Origin: Rhodococcus sp. 4CII
GTDB lineage: Bacteria > Actinomycetota > Actinomycetes > Mycobacteriales > Mycobacteriaceae
Direction: 5' to 3'
Assembly (NCBI RefSeq): GCF_014256275.1
Contig: NZ_JACCFE010000002.1
Coordinates: 930,001 to 994,000 of the forward strand
DNA length: 64,000 bases
The position numbers and the translations under genes are program-made. The notes below the pieces were generated by a model. It was not told where the DNA came from. It ran no database searches and saw only the letters and a program-made list of their open reading frames with translations. Positions 18,701-27,323 of this stretch are shown piece after piece (positions within the stretch are counted from its first letter, which is position 1; each line of letters begins with the position of its first letter).

Positions 18701-20260
18701 GTGCCGCTGCCCATCGGGGTGCCCGCCGCCTTCATCGAACCCGTCGACGATCCACTCGCCGACCTGATCAGCCGGTACGCCCGCACCCACGGCCCGTTCA
18801 CGATCACCGACGCGGCCACCCGGTTCGGGCTCGGTTCCGCGGTGGCCCGCGACGTGTTGCAGCGGCTCGCGCAGGGCAAACGCGTCGTCGAGGGCGAGTT
18901 CCGGCCCGGTGCCACGGGCAGTGAGTGGTGCGACGCCGAGGTGCTCCGCCGACTCCGCAGGCGTTCTCTGGCCGCCGCGCGTCAGGAGGTCGAACCGGTC
19001 AGCACGGCCACCCTCGGCCGCTTCCTCCCGAGCTGGCAACACGTCGGGGGCACACTGCGCGGCATCGACGGGGTAGCCACTGTCGTGGAACAGCTTGCGG
19101 GCGTTCCGGTTCCCGCCTCGGCGCTCGAATCGCTGATCCTGCCGTCGCGGGTCGCCGACTACTCCCCCGCCATGCTCGACGAACTCACGTCCACCGGCGA
19201 GGTGTTGTGGTCGGGCGCAGGCAGCATCTCGGGCAAGGACGGATGGGTGTGTCTCCACCCGGCCGACACCGCTCCGCTCACACTGACCGCGCCGGTGGAA
19301 TCGGAACTGTCGGAGGTCCAGAGCCCGGTCCTCGACACACTCGCCGGCGGTGGCGCGTACTTCTTCCGGCAACTCGCGGACACCCTCGACATGTCCGACG
19401 ACACGGCACTGGCCACCGCCTTGTGGGATCTGGTGTGGCTCGGACACATCGGCAACGACACCCTCGCCCCGGTGCGCGCCCTGCTGTCGGACACGACTCG
19501 GACCACGACGAGCCACCGCTCGCCGCGACGACCTCCACGCGCCCGCGCCTACCGCAGCCTCGCGGTTCCGAAGCGCACCGCGCCACCCACGGCCGGGGGA
19601 CGGTGGTCGATCCTCCCCGCCGCCGAATCCGATGCCACCCTGCGGGCCAGCGCCACCGCCGAACTGCTGCTGGAGCGATACGGGGTGGTCACCCGCGGGT
19701 CCGTGATGACCGAAAACGTGCCCGGGGGCTTCGCGTTGATGTACAAGGTGCTGGGCACGTTCGAAGACAACGGTCGCTGCCGGCGGGGACATTTCGTCGA
19801 CACGCTCGGCGGTGCGCAATTCTCCACCCCACCCGTGGTGGACCGACTCCGGAGCTACGGCGACTCACTCGAGGGCAGACACACCGCGCTGCCCGCCGTG
19901 ACGCTCGCCGCGAGCGATCCCGCCAACCCGTACGGTGCGGCGCTCCCCTGGCCGAAACGCGGTGACGACGCACCCGCGCACCGGCCCGGACGCAAGGCCG
20001 GTGGCCTCGTGGTGCTCGTCGAGGGCGAGCTGATCCTGTTCGTCGAACGGGGCGGTCGCACGGTCCTCACCTTCACCGACGACCCCGGTGTTCTCCGCAC
20101 CGCGGCCGTCGCCCTCGCCGGGGTGGTCAAACGCGGAGGGATCGACAAGATCGTGGTCGAGAAGGTCGACGGCGACACCATCCACGGCAGCGACTTCGCT
20201 CCGATCCTGACCGAGGCCGGGTTCTCGCCCACGCCGCGCGGTTTCCGGTTGCGAGCCTGA
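15752..20260 (+). CDS. lhr: Lhr-type ATP-dependent DNA helicase
   Basis: 1502 aa superfamily-2 helicase. Walker A APTGSGKT is at residues 44-51, the DEVH box at 165-168, SAT in GLSATVRPHEE, and motif VI as QRVGRAGH. The N-terminal two RecA domains, winged helix and Lhr core are followed by a long C-terminal region, as in the full-length actinobacterial Lhr (about 1510 aa). It translocates 3'-5' on single-stranded DNA, unwinds RNA:DNA hybrids and is induced by DNA damage in mycobacteria. GTG 15752 gives the family N terminus; nearer the edge, 15719 would add 11 unconserved residues. It sits one base ahead of nei, so the pair forms a repair operon. Confidence 0.93.
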   Translation: MTDVLGRFSAATREWFGGAFPAPTAAQLGAWESIASRAHTLVVAPTGSGKTLSAFLWSLDQLAATDGKDRKTKVLYISPLKALGVDVERNLRAPLVGITQTAKRLGLTPPEISVGVRSGDTPAGDRRALIKNPPDILITTPESLFLMLTSAARETLTQVDTVIVDEVHAVAGTKRGAHLALSLERLDQLLETPAQRIGLSATVRPHEEVGRFLSGSAPIRIVAPPSPKTFDLTVQVPVEDMTELGLAEPAEGSASATPHAGSIWPHVEEQIVDLVLAHRSSIVFANSRRLAERLTARLNEIYAERAGTAVDKNPKPASQIGAPSEVNFGADPLLARAHHGSVSKDQRALIEDDLKSGRLRCVVATSSLELGIDMGAVDLVIQVEAPPSVANGLQRVGRAGHQVGEISRGVVFPKHRTDLVHCAVTVERMVTGKIEALAVPANPLDILAQHTVAATALEPLDVDDWFETVRRSGSFATLPRSAYESTLDLLAGLYPSDEFAELRPRLVWDREANTLTGRPGAQRLAVTSGGAIPDRGLFTVYMVGEKASRVGELDEEMVYESRVTDVFALGATSWRIEEITFDRVLVSPAYGQPGRLPFWHGDGLGRPAELGEALGQFLREVSLGHETEVQERCRTGGLDENATSNLVQLVAEQKAATGQVPTDRTLVVERFRDELGDWRLILHSPYGQRVHAPWALAVSARLSERYGLDSNATASDDGIIVRLPDTDDTPPGADLFAFDTDEIEDIVTEQVGGSALFASRFRECAARALLLPRRTPGKRAPLWQQRQRSAQLLDVARRYPTFPILLETVRECLQDVYDLPALKDLFRKLARRQIRIVEVETQSPSPFAGALLFNYVGEFMYEGDSPLAERRAAALSLDSTLLAELLGRVELRELLDADVIAHAELELQRLLPDRKAKDLEGVADLLRMLGPLTSDEVAARSTTDPTPWLDELVRAKRALAVSFAGHDWWTAIEDAARLRDGLGVPLPIGVPAAFIEPVDDPLADLISRYARTHGPFTITDAATRFGLGSAVARDVLQRLAQGKRVVEGEFRPGATGSEWCDAEVLRRLRRRSLAAARQEVEPVSTATLGRFLPSWQHVGGTLRGIDGVATVVEQLAGVPVPASALESLILPSRVADYSPAMLDELTSTGEVLWSGAGSISGKDGWVCLHPADTAPLTLTAPVESELSEVQSPVLDTLAGGGAYFFRQLADTLDMSDDTALATALWDLVWLGHIGNDTLAPVRALLSDTTRTTTSHRSPRRPPRARAYRSLAVPKRTAPPTAGGRWSILPAAESDATLRASATAELLLERYGVVTRGSVMTENVPGGFALMYKVLGTFEDNGRCRRGHFVDTLGGAQFSTPPVVDRLRSYGDSLEGRHTALPAVTLAASDPANPYGAALPWPKRGDDAPAHRPGRKAGGLVVLVEGELILFVERGGRTVLTFTDDPGVLRTAAVALAGVVKRGGIDKIVVEKVDGDTIHGSDFAPILTEAGFSPTPRGFRLRA

Positions 20261-20261
20261 G

Positions 20262-21011
20262 ATGCCCGAAGGCGACACCGTCTGGCGCACCGCCAACTCG
20301 CTGCGCGACGCATTGGAGGGCAAGGTGCTGACCAGGTGCGATGTGCGGGTGCCCCGTTATGCCACCGCCGACCTGACCGGCCAGGTCGTCGACGAGGTCG
20401 TCAGCCGGGGCAAGCACCTCCTCATCCGCGTCGGCGACTACTCCATCCACACCCATCTGAAGATGGAGGGCGCGTGGCACATCTACGCTCCGGACTCCAA
20501 GTGGCGGCGGCCGACCCATCAGGCGCGCATCGTGCTGGCTACCGATGATCGGGTGGCGGTCGGATTTTCGCTGGGCATCACGGAGATCCTGGCGCGTGAC
20601 GACGAGGAGTCCGTGGTCGGGCACCTCGGTCCCGACGTGCTGGGGCCGGATTGGGACGCCGACACCGCGATCCGCAATCTGCGGGCCGCCGGCGACCAGC
20701 CCATCGGGCTGGCGCTCGTCGACCAGCGCAACCTGGCCGGTCTCGGCAATGTGTACCGCAACGAGGTCTGTTTCCTCCGCGGCGTCCACCCGTATACGCC
20801 GGCGGCCGAGGTGAGCGACCTGCCCGCAATGGTCACGCTCGCGCACCGCATAATTCACGCCGACAAGAACAACTCCATCCGGCGTCGGTCGTGGGTGTAC
20901 GGGCGTGCCGGACAGCGCTGCCGCCGGTGCCGGACGGTGATCGAGGGCCACGACCTCGGCCAGCAGCAAATCTTCTTCTGCACGTATTGCCAACCCCCCG
21001 CCGGGAGCTAA
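20262..21011 (+). CDS. nei: Fpg/Nei-family DNA glycosylase (endonuclease VIII)
   Basis: 249 aa. It starts MPEGDTVWRTA; the new N-terminal Pro and the Glu are the catalytic pair of the Fpg/Nei family. A helix-two-turn-helix region (LVDQRNLAGLGNVYRNE) and a C-terminal four-cysteine zinc finger (CRRC and CTYC) complete the fold. The enzyme removes oxidised pyrimidines and nicks the site by beta,delta-elimination. Directly downstream of lhr with a one-base gap, as in M. tuberculosis Rv3296-Rv3297, so helicase and glycosylase likely cooperate. The last four bases overlap the convergent DUF1353 gene. Confidence 0.92.
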   Translation: MPEGDTVWRTANSLRDALEGKVLTRCDVRVPRYATADLTGQVVDEVVSRGKHLLIRVGDYSIHTHLKMEGAWHIYAPDSKWRRPTHQARIVLATDDRVAVGFSLGITEILARDDEESVVGHLGPDVLGPDWDADTAIRNLRAAGDQPIGLALVDQRNLAGLGNVYRNEVCFLRGVHPYTPAAEVSDLPAMVTLAHRIIHADKNNSIRRRSWVYGRAGQRCRRCRTVIEGHDLGQQQIFFCTYCQPPAGS

Positions 21012-21739
21012 CGCAGAACCGTGGTCGGCGGCCCCAGCGGCGGCGGCCTGCGTGTCCGCCGGCGGCCGAGAAGCCAGGCGGCACCATCCGGCACCCACAG
21101 CACCGCGGCGGTGGCGATGGTCAGCAGATACGTGGGTGCGATGACGGGCAGTAGAATGCACCCGAGCAGGGCGACGGGGAAATCCCTGCGCCACAATAGC
21201 GACAGCAGAACCGGCAGCGCGAGCAAGAGCGTCGCCAGGCCGAAATGCGAGGTCGTCACGGCCCACGGCACGCCCACCACCCAGCACAGCATCCCGAACA
21301 CCTGGTGTGTGATCAGCAGGAACCGGGCGAAGTCGGTGAACGTCCAGAACCGGCCGACCTCGACGCCGACCCAGAAGATGCGACTGCGGAACGGCCCGAC
21401 GCCCTCGTCGAGCAGGGCCAGCCGGAACAATTCGTCCGCGCGCCGTCGCAGCGCGTTTCCCTCCCGCCCCTGGGCGCTCGCGCGTTTGCACAGGTCGTCG
21501 TGCATGATCGCGGGCAGCAACTGACGGCCGTACGGGGTGAGCAGCCCTTGCAGCGGGGCGGGGATCGACGCGAGATCCGTGCGCAGCAGACACGGCATCG
21601 GCGCGCACCCGGGCACCGTCACCACCGTGTCGTCGTGGACGTAGACGAATTCGCCGACGAGTTGGAAGAACTTGCGGTCGAGCACCCGGAGCTCGGGTTG
21701 CGGGCGAGTCGGATCGTCCACGGATACCTGGAACGGCAT
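21008..21739 (-). CDS. DUF1353 domain fused to a membrane tail
   Basis: 243 aa. The N-terminal 120 residues match DUF1353 (FVYVHDDTVVTVPGCA, then TDLASIPAPLQGLLTPYGRQ and AIMHDDLCKR), a small domain best known from phage and prophage genes. The C-terminal half has three to four hydrophobic helices (FGMLCWVVGVPWA, LLLALPVLLSLLW, CILLPVIAPTYLL, IATAAVLWV) and an Arg/Pro-rich end. The function of either part is unknown. ATG 21739 is chosen as the first start consistent with the domain. It lies downstream of and close to the tetR gene (7 bases), probably on the same transcript. Confidence 0.7.
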   Translation of the reverse strand: MPFQVSVDDPTRPQPELRVLDRKFFQLVGEFVYVHDDTVVTVPGCAPMPCLLRTDLASIPAPLQGLLTPYGRQLLPAIMHDDLCKRASAQGREGNALRRRADELFRLALLDEGVGPFRSRIFWVGVEVGRFWTFTDFARFLLITHQVFGMLCWVVGVPWAVTTSHFGLATLLLALPVLLSLLWRRDFPVALLGCILLPVIAPTYLLTIATAAVLWVPDGAAWLLGRRRTRRPPPLGPPTTVLR

Positions 21740-21746
21740 GCGCACC

Positions 21747-22325
21747 TCACTCGTGGCCGGCCTTGTTTGCCTCCACCACCAGAGTGACGCAATGCGCGAC
21801 GAATTGCTCGCGCGACGCGGCAACAGTTCCGTCGAGGTACCCGATGAACAGTGTCGTGAGTGCGCCGACGACACCGATCGCGACGAGTTGCTTCTCCACC
21901 TCGTCGTCGACGGCCGAGAGTTGGTCGTGCACCAGCCCGACGAAGCCGGGCATGAGGTCGATGCCCCGTCGGCTCAGCGCGGGTTCCGACAGCGGTGCGA
22001 GCAGCAGCACACGGCCCATCGCGGGATCGTCGACCATCAGTTTCACGAACGCGTCGACCGCGGCTTCGGCGCGCTCCCGGGCGGTCTGGGTGGACGCGAC
22101 GGCCTCGACGAGCGCGGTCTGCGCCTGATCGCCCACGGCGGCGTAGACCGAGCGCACGAATTCGTCCCGGTCCTGGAACGACTCGTAGAAGTACCGCTCG
22201 GTGAGCGACGCGGCACGGCAGACCGCGCGCACGTTCACCGCCGGACCGTCCGGCGCACCGAGCAGCGCGACGCCCGCGCGCAGCAGCGAGTTCCGCCGCG
22301 CTTCCCGTCGGTCCTCCAACGTCAC
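21747..22325 (-). CDS. TetR-family transcriptional regulator
   Basis: 192 aa. The N-terminal HTH is SLLRAGVALLGAPDGPAVNV, then RAVCRAASLTERYFYESFQD, the standard TetR recognition pattern (YFY-x-F). The C-terminal ligand domain is helical with no clear inducer. It is divergent from the MpaB-like gene across a 53-bp gap holding a 19-bp-arm palindrome, so autoregulation plus control of that oxygenase is the straightforward model. The GTG start at 22325 has GGAGG upstream on the minus strand. Confidence 0.88.
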   Translation of the reverse strand: MTLEDRREARRNSLLRAGVALLGAPDGPAVNVRAVCRAASLTERYFYESFQDRDEFVRSVYAAVGDQAQTALVEAVASTQTARERAEAAVDAFVKLMVDDPAMGRVLLLAPLSEPALSRRGIDLMPGFVGLVHDQLSAVDDEVEKQLVAIGVVGALTTLFIGYLDGTVAASREQFVAHCVTLVVEANKAGHE

Positions 22326-22344
22326 TCGTCCCGCCTCCGTCCTT

Positions 22345-22388
22345 GACTACGCGTGTTGTCAGATCCTAGTCTGACAACGTGCGTAGTC
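22345..22388. promoter_or_regulatory. TetR operator palindrome with divergent -10 boxes
   Basis: Arms 22345-22363 and 22370-22388 are complementary over 19 bp with two mismatches, with a 6-bp spacer. The plus-strand -10 TAGTCT (22367-22372) overlaps the centre and stands 6 nt before the GTG at 22379, which itself lies in the right arm. On the minus strand TAGGAT (22363-22368) is a likely -10 for tetR. Binding would block both promoters. Confidence 0.75.
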
Positions 22389-23338
22389 ACTTGAACGCGG
22401 ACGGCACGCCCGTCCCGGCCCCGGCTCCCGTCCCGCTCGGCCCCGATTCGTTGACCTGGAAGTATTTCGGCGACTGGCGCGGAATGCTGCAGGGTGTCTG
22501 GGCCGGCTCGATGCAGAACATGCATCCCGGACTCGGCGCGGGCGTCGAGGAACACTCCCGCTTCTTCGACGAGCGATGGGAACGGCTGTACCGGTCGCTG
22601 TACCCGATCGGCGGCGTCGTCTTCGACGGCGACCGTGCTCGGCAGACCGCCGAGCAGGTGCGCGGCTACCACGACACCATCAAGGGGATCGACAAGCACG
22701 GCCGCAGGTATCACGCCCTCGATCCCGACACGTTCTACTGGGCGCACGCCACGTTCTTCATGGGCACCGTCCTCACGGGCGACCACTTCATGGGTGGTCT
22801 CAGCGAGGACCAGAAGCGCCGGCTCTTCACCGAGCACATCCAGTGGTACCGCCTCTACGGGATGAGCATGCGACCCGTCCCCGACACCTGGGAGGCGTTC
22901 CAGGAGTACTGGGACCACATGTGCCGCAACGTCCTCGAAGACAACAAGGCCACTCGCGACGTCCTCGACCTCTCCGGTCTCGGCGTGCCCCCGTTCCTGT
23001 CGTGGCTACCCGGTCCGATCTGGGCGATCCTCCGCGTCCCGGTGGCAAAGGGCTTCGTGTGGCTCACCGTCGGCATGTACGACCAACCGATCCGCGACCT
23101 CCTCGGCTACCGCTGGACCACGCGCGACGCGCGGCTGCACAAGGCCGTCGGACGCGCGGTGGGCGCCGCCTTCCGCCTCGTCCCGTGGCGGTACCGCTAT
23201 CACCCACGTGCCCGCGCCGGCTGGGACCGCGAGACCGGACGAACGCCTGCGCACGCACCGCTCGTCCACACACCGCGGCGCAATCTTCCGCCGATCGGAC
23301 GGCGCGACGACCCGCAGCACTACAGCCCGAAGCTCTGA
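22379..23338 (+). CDS. MpaB-like oxygenase (DUF2236)
   Basis: 319 aa of the DUF2236 / MpaB' family, whose founding member is a latex-clearing or mycophenolic-acid-type haem oxygenase. Family marks are WKYFGDWRGMLQGVWAGSMQ, then GAGVEEHSRFF, YHDTIKGID, and the helix around TFYWAHATFFMGTV. The C-terminal region carries WRYRYHPRARAGW. The substrate is unknown. The only start that keeps the conserved N-terminal block is GTG 22379, which lies inside the palindromic operator, so translation must begin on a leaderless transcript. Regulation by the divergent TetR gene is inferred. Confidence 0.8.
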   Translation: MRSHLNADGTPVPAPAPVPLGPDSLTWKYFGDWRGMLQGVWAGSMQNMHPGLGAGVEEHSRFFDERWERLYRSLYPIGGVVFDGDRARQTAEQVRGYHDTIKGIDKHGRRYHALDPDTFYWAHATFFMGTVLTGDHFMGGLSEDQKRRLFTEHIQWYRLYGMSMRPVPDTWEAFQEYWDHMCRNVLEDNKATRDVLDLSGLGVPPFLSWLPGPIWAILRVPVAKGFVWLTVGMYDQPIRDLLGYRWTTRDARLHKAVGRAVGAAFRLVPWRYRYHPRARAGWDRETGRTPAHAPLVHTPRRNLPPIGRRDDPQHYSPKL

Positions 23339-23402
23339 GTTCCCAGGGAGCTCACAGACAACGAACACACTGCTCACGGGTTCTGGTACGACGCTCGATC
23401 CC

Positions 23403-23495
23403 ATGGAATTCTTCGCTGTTGCAGCCCTCGTCGTCATGGCGCTCTCCGGGGTCGTCGCCGCACACGCACCGAAATCGCTCGTCCACACTCGCTGA
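23403..23495 (+). CDS. Possible 30-residue membrane peptide
   Basis: A 30-codon frame begins MEFFAVAALVVMALSG and ends with a basic tail. One hydrophobic helix with a C-terminal Arg fits a small membrane protein. Its stop overlaps no neighbour, and the next gene starts 28 bases later. There is no clear ribosome-binding site, so this may be chance. It is listed because it is the only coding-like signal between MpaB and the next gene. Confidence 0.25.
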   Translation: MEFFAVAALVVMALSGVVAAHAPKSLVHTR

Positions 23496-23522
23496 TTGCA
23501 CGCGCGTGGAATGCTCGGGACC

Positions 23523-24059
23523 ATGGAGTGGGACCTTCCGAAGCTCTTCAACCGCCCCGCGCAGTTGACCGATGCCTCGATCGACACCGAACGTGTCGCC
23601 CGGCGCATCAGCGCCTACATCTACGGCAACATCCTCGTCCTCGCCGCGCTGATCCCCGTCACGAAGTCGCAGGAAACCGTCGGCATCGCGATCGTCGTCG
23701 GGGCGGCGCTGTCCACGTTCCTCGCGCACGTGTTCGCCGAGTCCGTCGGCCAGACACTGCGTCTCGACCGCACCCTCACCCGGGCCGAACGCGGCGGGGA
23801 ACTCCGGGACGGCCTGCCCATCCTCACGTCGGCGGTGTTCCCCAGTGTCATCCTGGCCACCGCGCTGATCGGCTGGCTGGAGCCGAAAACCGCGCAGTTG
23901 ACAGCCGAGTTGGTGATGATCACGAGGATCGCCTCGATCAGTTACGTGATCAGCCGACTGCGCCGCGAGAAGGTCACGTCCGGCACCCATTGGGCGGCGT
24001 TCGGTCTCGCCGCGGTCGCGGCGATCATCGTGATCATCAAGGTATTTCTGACACACTGA
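23523..24059 (+). CDS. Uncharacterised membrane protein
   Basis: 178 aa when read from ATG 23523 (ATG 23511 adds four residues). Four hydrophobic segments are visible: YGNILVLAALIPV, GIAIVVGAALSTFLAHVFAE, LTSAVFPSVILATALIGWL and WAAFGLAAVAAIIVIIKVF. The spacing resembles small actinobacterial integral membrane proteins of no assigned function. I do not recognise the family. Its last 23 bases overlap the convergent glpD. Confidence 0.6.
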   Translation: MEWDLPKLFNRPAQLTDASIDTERVARRISAYIYGNILVLAALIPVTKSQETVGIAIVVGAALSTFLAHVFAESVGQTLRLDRTLTRAERGGELRDGLPILTSAVFPSVILATALIGWLEPKTAQLTAELVMITRIASISYVISRLRREKVTSGTHWAAFGLAAVAAIIVIIKVFLTH

Positions 24060-25779
24060 CCGGCGGTTCGAGCAGTTCGATCCGCGATTCGGGAGCCGCC
24101 GCCCGCAACGCGTCGGCGGACAGGTCGTCGGGTTGCGCCTGCGACTGCACCTCCGCCTCCACCCGTGCCTGATATGTCTTCACCTCACGGTCGACGTCGT
24201 CGGCGTCCCAGCCGAGGACCGGAGCCACCAGCTGCGCCACCTGCTCGGCGCAGTTCACACCGCGGTGCGAGTATTCGATCGCGATGCGGGTGCGCCGCGC
24301 GAGGATGTCGTCGAGGTGCAGCGCACCCTCGGCCGCGGCCGCATACACGACCTCCACCTGCAGGTACGCGGGCGCATCGGTGATCGGTTGGAGCAGTTCC
24401 GGCTTGTCGGACGCCAGATCGAGCACCTCGCCGATCAGCGAGCCGTACCGGTCCAGCAGGTGCTTCACGCGGTACGGGTGCAGTCCGTACAACCGGCCGA
24501 GGTGGACGGTCTGGTTCACCAGCGCGAAATAGCCGTCCGCACCCACGAGGGGGACCTTCTCGGTGATGGACGGCGCCATCCGCGCCGGAATGTCCTCGGC
24601 CGCGAGATCCACGGCGTCCTCGGCCATCACACGGTAGGTGGTGTATTTGCCTCCGGCGATGGCGACGAGGCCCGGCGCGACCCGCGCGACGGCGTGCTCG
24701 CGGGACAGCTTGGACGTCTCGTCGCTCTCCCCGGCGAGCAACGGACGCAGACCCGCGTAGACGCCGTCGATGTCGTCGTGGGTCAGCGACGTCACCAGCA
24801 CCTTGTTGACGTGGCCGAGGATGTAGTCGATGTCGGCCTTGGTGGCCGCCGGGTGCGCGAGGTCGAGGTTCCAGTCCGTGTCCGTGGTGCCGATGATCCA
24901 GTGGCTGCCCCACGGGATCACGAACAGCACCGACTTCTCGGTGCGGAGGATGATCGCGGCGTCGCTGACGATCCGGTCGCGCGGCACCACGATGTGGACG
25001 CCCTTGGACGCACGGACCCGGAACCGGCCCCGCTGCCGCGACAGCGCCTGGATCTCGTCGGTCCACACTCCTGTGGCGTTGATGACGACGTGTGCCTTCA
25101 CGTCCGCGGTGCGGCCGTCCTCACAGTCCCGGATCCGCACCCCGGACACCCGGTCCGCTTCCCGGAGGAAACCGACCACCTGCGTCGACGTCCGCACGAC
25201 GGCCCCGTAATGGGCGGCGGTGCGGGCGACGGTCATGGTGTGCCGGGCGTCGTCGACGACGGTGTCGTAGTACTGGATGCCGCCGGTCAGCGAATTGCGT
25301 TTGAGCCCCGGCGCCATCCGCAGTGCACCCGCGCGGGTGAGATGCTTCTGCGCCGGAACCGATTTGGCGCCGCCCATCCGGTCGTAGAGGAAGATGCCCG
25401 CCGCCATGTAGGGGCGCTCCCACAGCCGGTGGGTGATCGGGAACAAGAACTTGAGCGGCTTCACGAGGTGTGGCGCGAGGGTGGTCAGCGACAGTTCCCG
25501 TTCGCGGAGCGCCTCCCGGACCAAACCGAACTCGAGCTGCTCGAGATAGCGCAGGCCGCCGTGGAACATCTTCGACGAGCGACTCGACGTTCCCGACGCG
25601 TAATCGCGCGCCTCCACCAGCGCCACCTTCAGCCCGCGGGTGGCCGCGTCGAGCGCCGCGCCGGCCCCGACCACACCGCCGCCGATCACGACAACGTCGA
25701 ACTGTTCGGTCTGCAGCTCGTCCCACGCGGCATCGCGCTGCCGGGGACCGAGGAACTGCACACCTGGCTGACTACTCAA
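24037..25779 (-). CDS. glpD: Glycerol-3-phosphate dehydrogenase
   Basis: 580 aa flavoprotein. The FAD loop is FDVVVIGGGVVGAGAALDAA, followed by FHGGLRYLEQLEFGLV, typical of GlpD. It oxidises glycerol-3-phosphate to dihydroxyacetone phosphate at the membrane and passes electrons to quinone. A TTG start at 25779 is indicated by AGGAG six bases upstream on the minus strand. The gene is divergent from glpK with a 50-bp gap, a compact glycerol-use pair. It corresponds to glpD2 (Rv3302c) by order, close to lpdA. It overlaps the end of the small membrane protein. Confidence 0.93.
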   Translation of the reverse strand: MSSQPGVQFLGPRQRDAAWDELQTEQFDVVVIGGGVVGAGAALDAATRGLKVALVEARDYASGTSSRSSKMFHGGLRYLEQLEFGLVREALRERELSLTTLAPHLVKPLKFLFPITHRLWERPYMAAGIFLYDRMGGAKSVPAQKHLTRAGALRMAPGLKRNSLTGGIQYYDTVVDDARHTMTVARTAAHYGAVVRTSTQVVGFLREADRVSGVRIRDCEDGRTADVKAHVVINATGVWTDEIQALSRQRGRFRVRASKGVHIVVPRDRIVSDAAIILRTEKSVLFVIPWGSHWIIGTTDTDWNLDLAHPAATKADIDYILGHVNKVLVTSLTHDDIDGVYAGLRPLLAGESDETSKLSREHAVARVAPGLVAIAGGKYTTYRVMAEDAVDLAAEDIPARMAPSITEKVPLVGADGYFALVNQTVHLGRLYGLHPYRVKHLLDRYGSLIGEVLDLASDKPELLQPITDAPAYLQVEVVYAAAAEGALHLDDILARRTRIAIEYSHRGVNCAEQVAQLVAPVLGWDADDVDREVKTYQARVEAEVQSQAQPDDLSADALRAAAPESRIELLEPPVSVSEIP

Positions 25780-25829
25780 CTCGGGCTCCTGTGAGATGAC
25801 GACGGATTCATGCCCAGGCTAGTAGCTTC

Positions 25830-27323
25830 ATGCGTGTGATTCAGTACATCGCCGCGATAGACCAGGGCACCACCTCCAGCCGCTGCATGATCTTCGATCA
25901 CGACGGCGCCGTGGTCAGTGTCGCCCAGAAGGAACACGACCAGTTCTTTCCGCGCGCAGGCTGGGTGGAACACGACCCGATGCAGCTGTGGATCAACACC
26001 CGCGAGGTGGTGGCGTCCGCGCTCGCGAAAGCCGATCTCACCAGACGCGACATCGCCGCGATCGGTATCACCAATCAGCGCGAGACGGCGGTGGTGTGGG
26101 ACCGGAACACCGGAGAACCCGTGTACAACGCGATCGTCTGGCAGGACACGCGCACCGACGCACTGTGCGCGGAACTCGGCGGCGACGAGGGGCCGGGCCG
26201 GTACCGGAAGCGCACCGGCCTGCCGCTGTCCACGTATTTCTCCGGGCCGAAGGTCCGGTGGATCCTCGACAACGTCGACGGCGCACGCGAGCGGGCGGAC
26301 GCGGGCGAACTCTGCTTCGGCACCATCGACAGCTGGATTCTGTGGCACATCACCGAGGGCACGCACGTGACGGATGTCACCAACGCCTCCCGCACCCTGC
26401 TGATGAATCTCGAGACGCTCGACTGGGATCCGGAGATCTGCGCCGATTTCGGCATTCCGATGTCGATGCTGCCCGAGATCCGCAGCTCGTCCGAGGTCTA
26501 CGGCGTCGGACGGGAACGCGGGACGCTGCCGGGTGTGCCCGTCGCGGGAATCCTCGGCGACCAGCAGGCAGCGACGTTCGGGCAGGCCTGCCTGTCGGAG
26601 GGCGAAGCGAAGAACACGTACGGGACGGGGAACTTCCTGCTGCTCAACACGGGGACCACCCCCGTGCACAGCAAGCACGGCCTCCTCACCACCGTCTGCT
26701 ACAAGATCGGTGACACGCCGGCCGTGTACGCACTGGAAGGGTCTGTCGCCGTCACCGGGTCGTTGGTGCAGTGGCTGCGCGACAACCTCGGAATCATCCA
26801 GTCGGCCAAGGACATCGAGGACCTGGCGAAGTCGGTCGAGGACAACGGCGGGGCCTACTTCGTGCCCGCGTTCTCCGGACTGTTCGCCCCCCGCTGGCGG
26901 CCCGACGCCCGCGGCGCCATCGTGGGGCTCACCCGCTTCGTGAACAAGGGCCACCTTGCCCGCGCGGCGCTGGAGGCCACCGCGTACCAGACCCGCGAGG
27001 TGATCGAGGCGATGCGCGCCGATTCCGGTGTCGCACTCGCGTCCCTGAAGGTGGACGGCGGCATGGTCGTCAACGAGACCCTCATGCAGTTCCAGTCCGA
27101 CATCCTCGGGGTGCCCGTCATCCGTCCCGTCGTCAACGAGACGACGGCGCTGGGCGCGGCGTATGCCGCCGGTCTGGCGGTCGGGTTCTGGGAGAGCGAG
27201 GACGACATCCGCGCGAACTGGGCCGTCGACAAGACCTGGGAGCCCGCGATGGACGAGGCCGAGTCCACCCGGCTCTACGCCGAATGGAACAAGGCCGTCG
27301 AACGGACCTACGACTGGGCGTGA
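25830..27323 (+). CDS. glpK: Glycerol kinase
   Basis: 497 aa FGGY-family kinase. It starts with the phosphate loop AAIDQGTTSSRCMIFDHDG; GDQQAATFGQ, TYGTGNFLLLNTG and the C-terminal DGGMVVNETLMQFQSDIL complete the signature. It phosphorylates glycerol with ATP in the cytoplasm, feeding the divergently encoded GlpD. There is no glycerol facilitator gene in the window. Its stop overlaps the convergent aminotransferase gene by 16 bases. Confidence 0.95.
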   Translation: MRVIQYIAAIDQGTTSSRCMIFDHDGAVVSVAQKEHDQFFPRAGWVEHDPMQLWINTREVVASALAKADLTRRDIAAIGITNQRETAVVWDRNTGEPVYNAIVWQDTRTDALCAELGGDEGPGRYRKRTGLPLSTYFSGPKVRWILDNVDGARERADAGELCFGTIDSWILWHITEGTHVTDVTNASRTLLMNLETLDWDPEICADFGIPMSMLPEIRSSSEVYGVGRERGTLPGVPVAGILGDQQAATFGQACLSEGEAKNTYGTGNFLLLNTGTTPVHSKHGLLTTVCYKIGDTPAVYALEGSVAVTGSLVQWLRDNLGIIQSAKDIEDLAKSVEDNGGAYFVPAFSGLFAPRWRPDARGAIVGLTRFVNKGHLARAALEATAYQTREVIEAMRADSGVALASLKVDGGMVVNETLMQFQSDILGVPVIRPVVNETTALGAAYAAGLAVGFWESEDDIRANWAVDKTWEPAMDEAESTRLYAEWNKAVERTYDWA

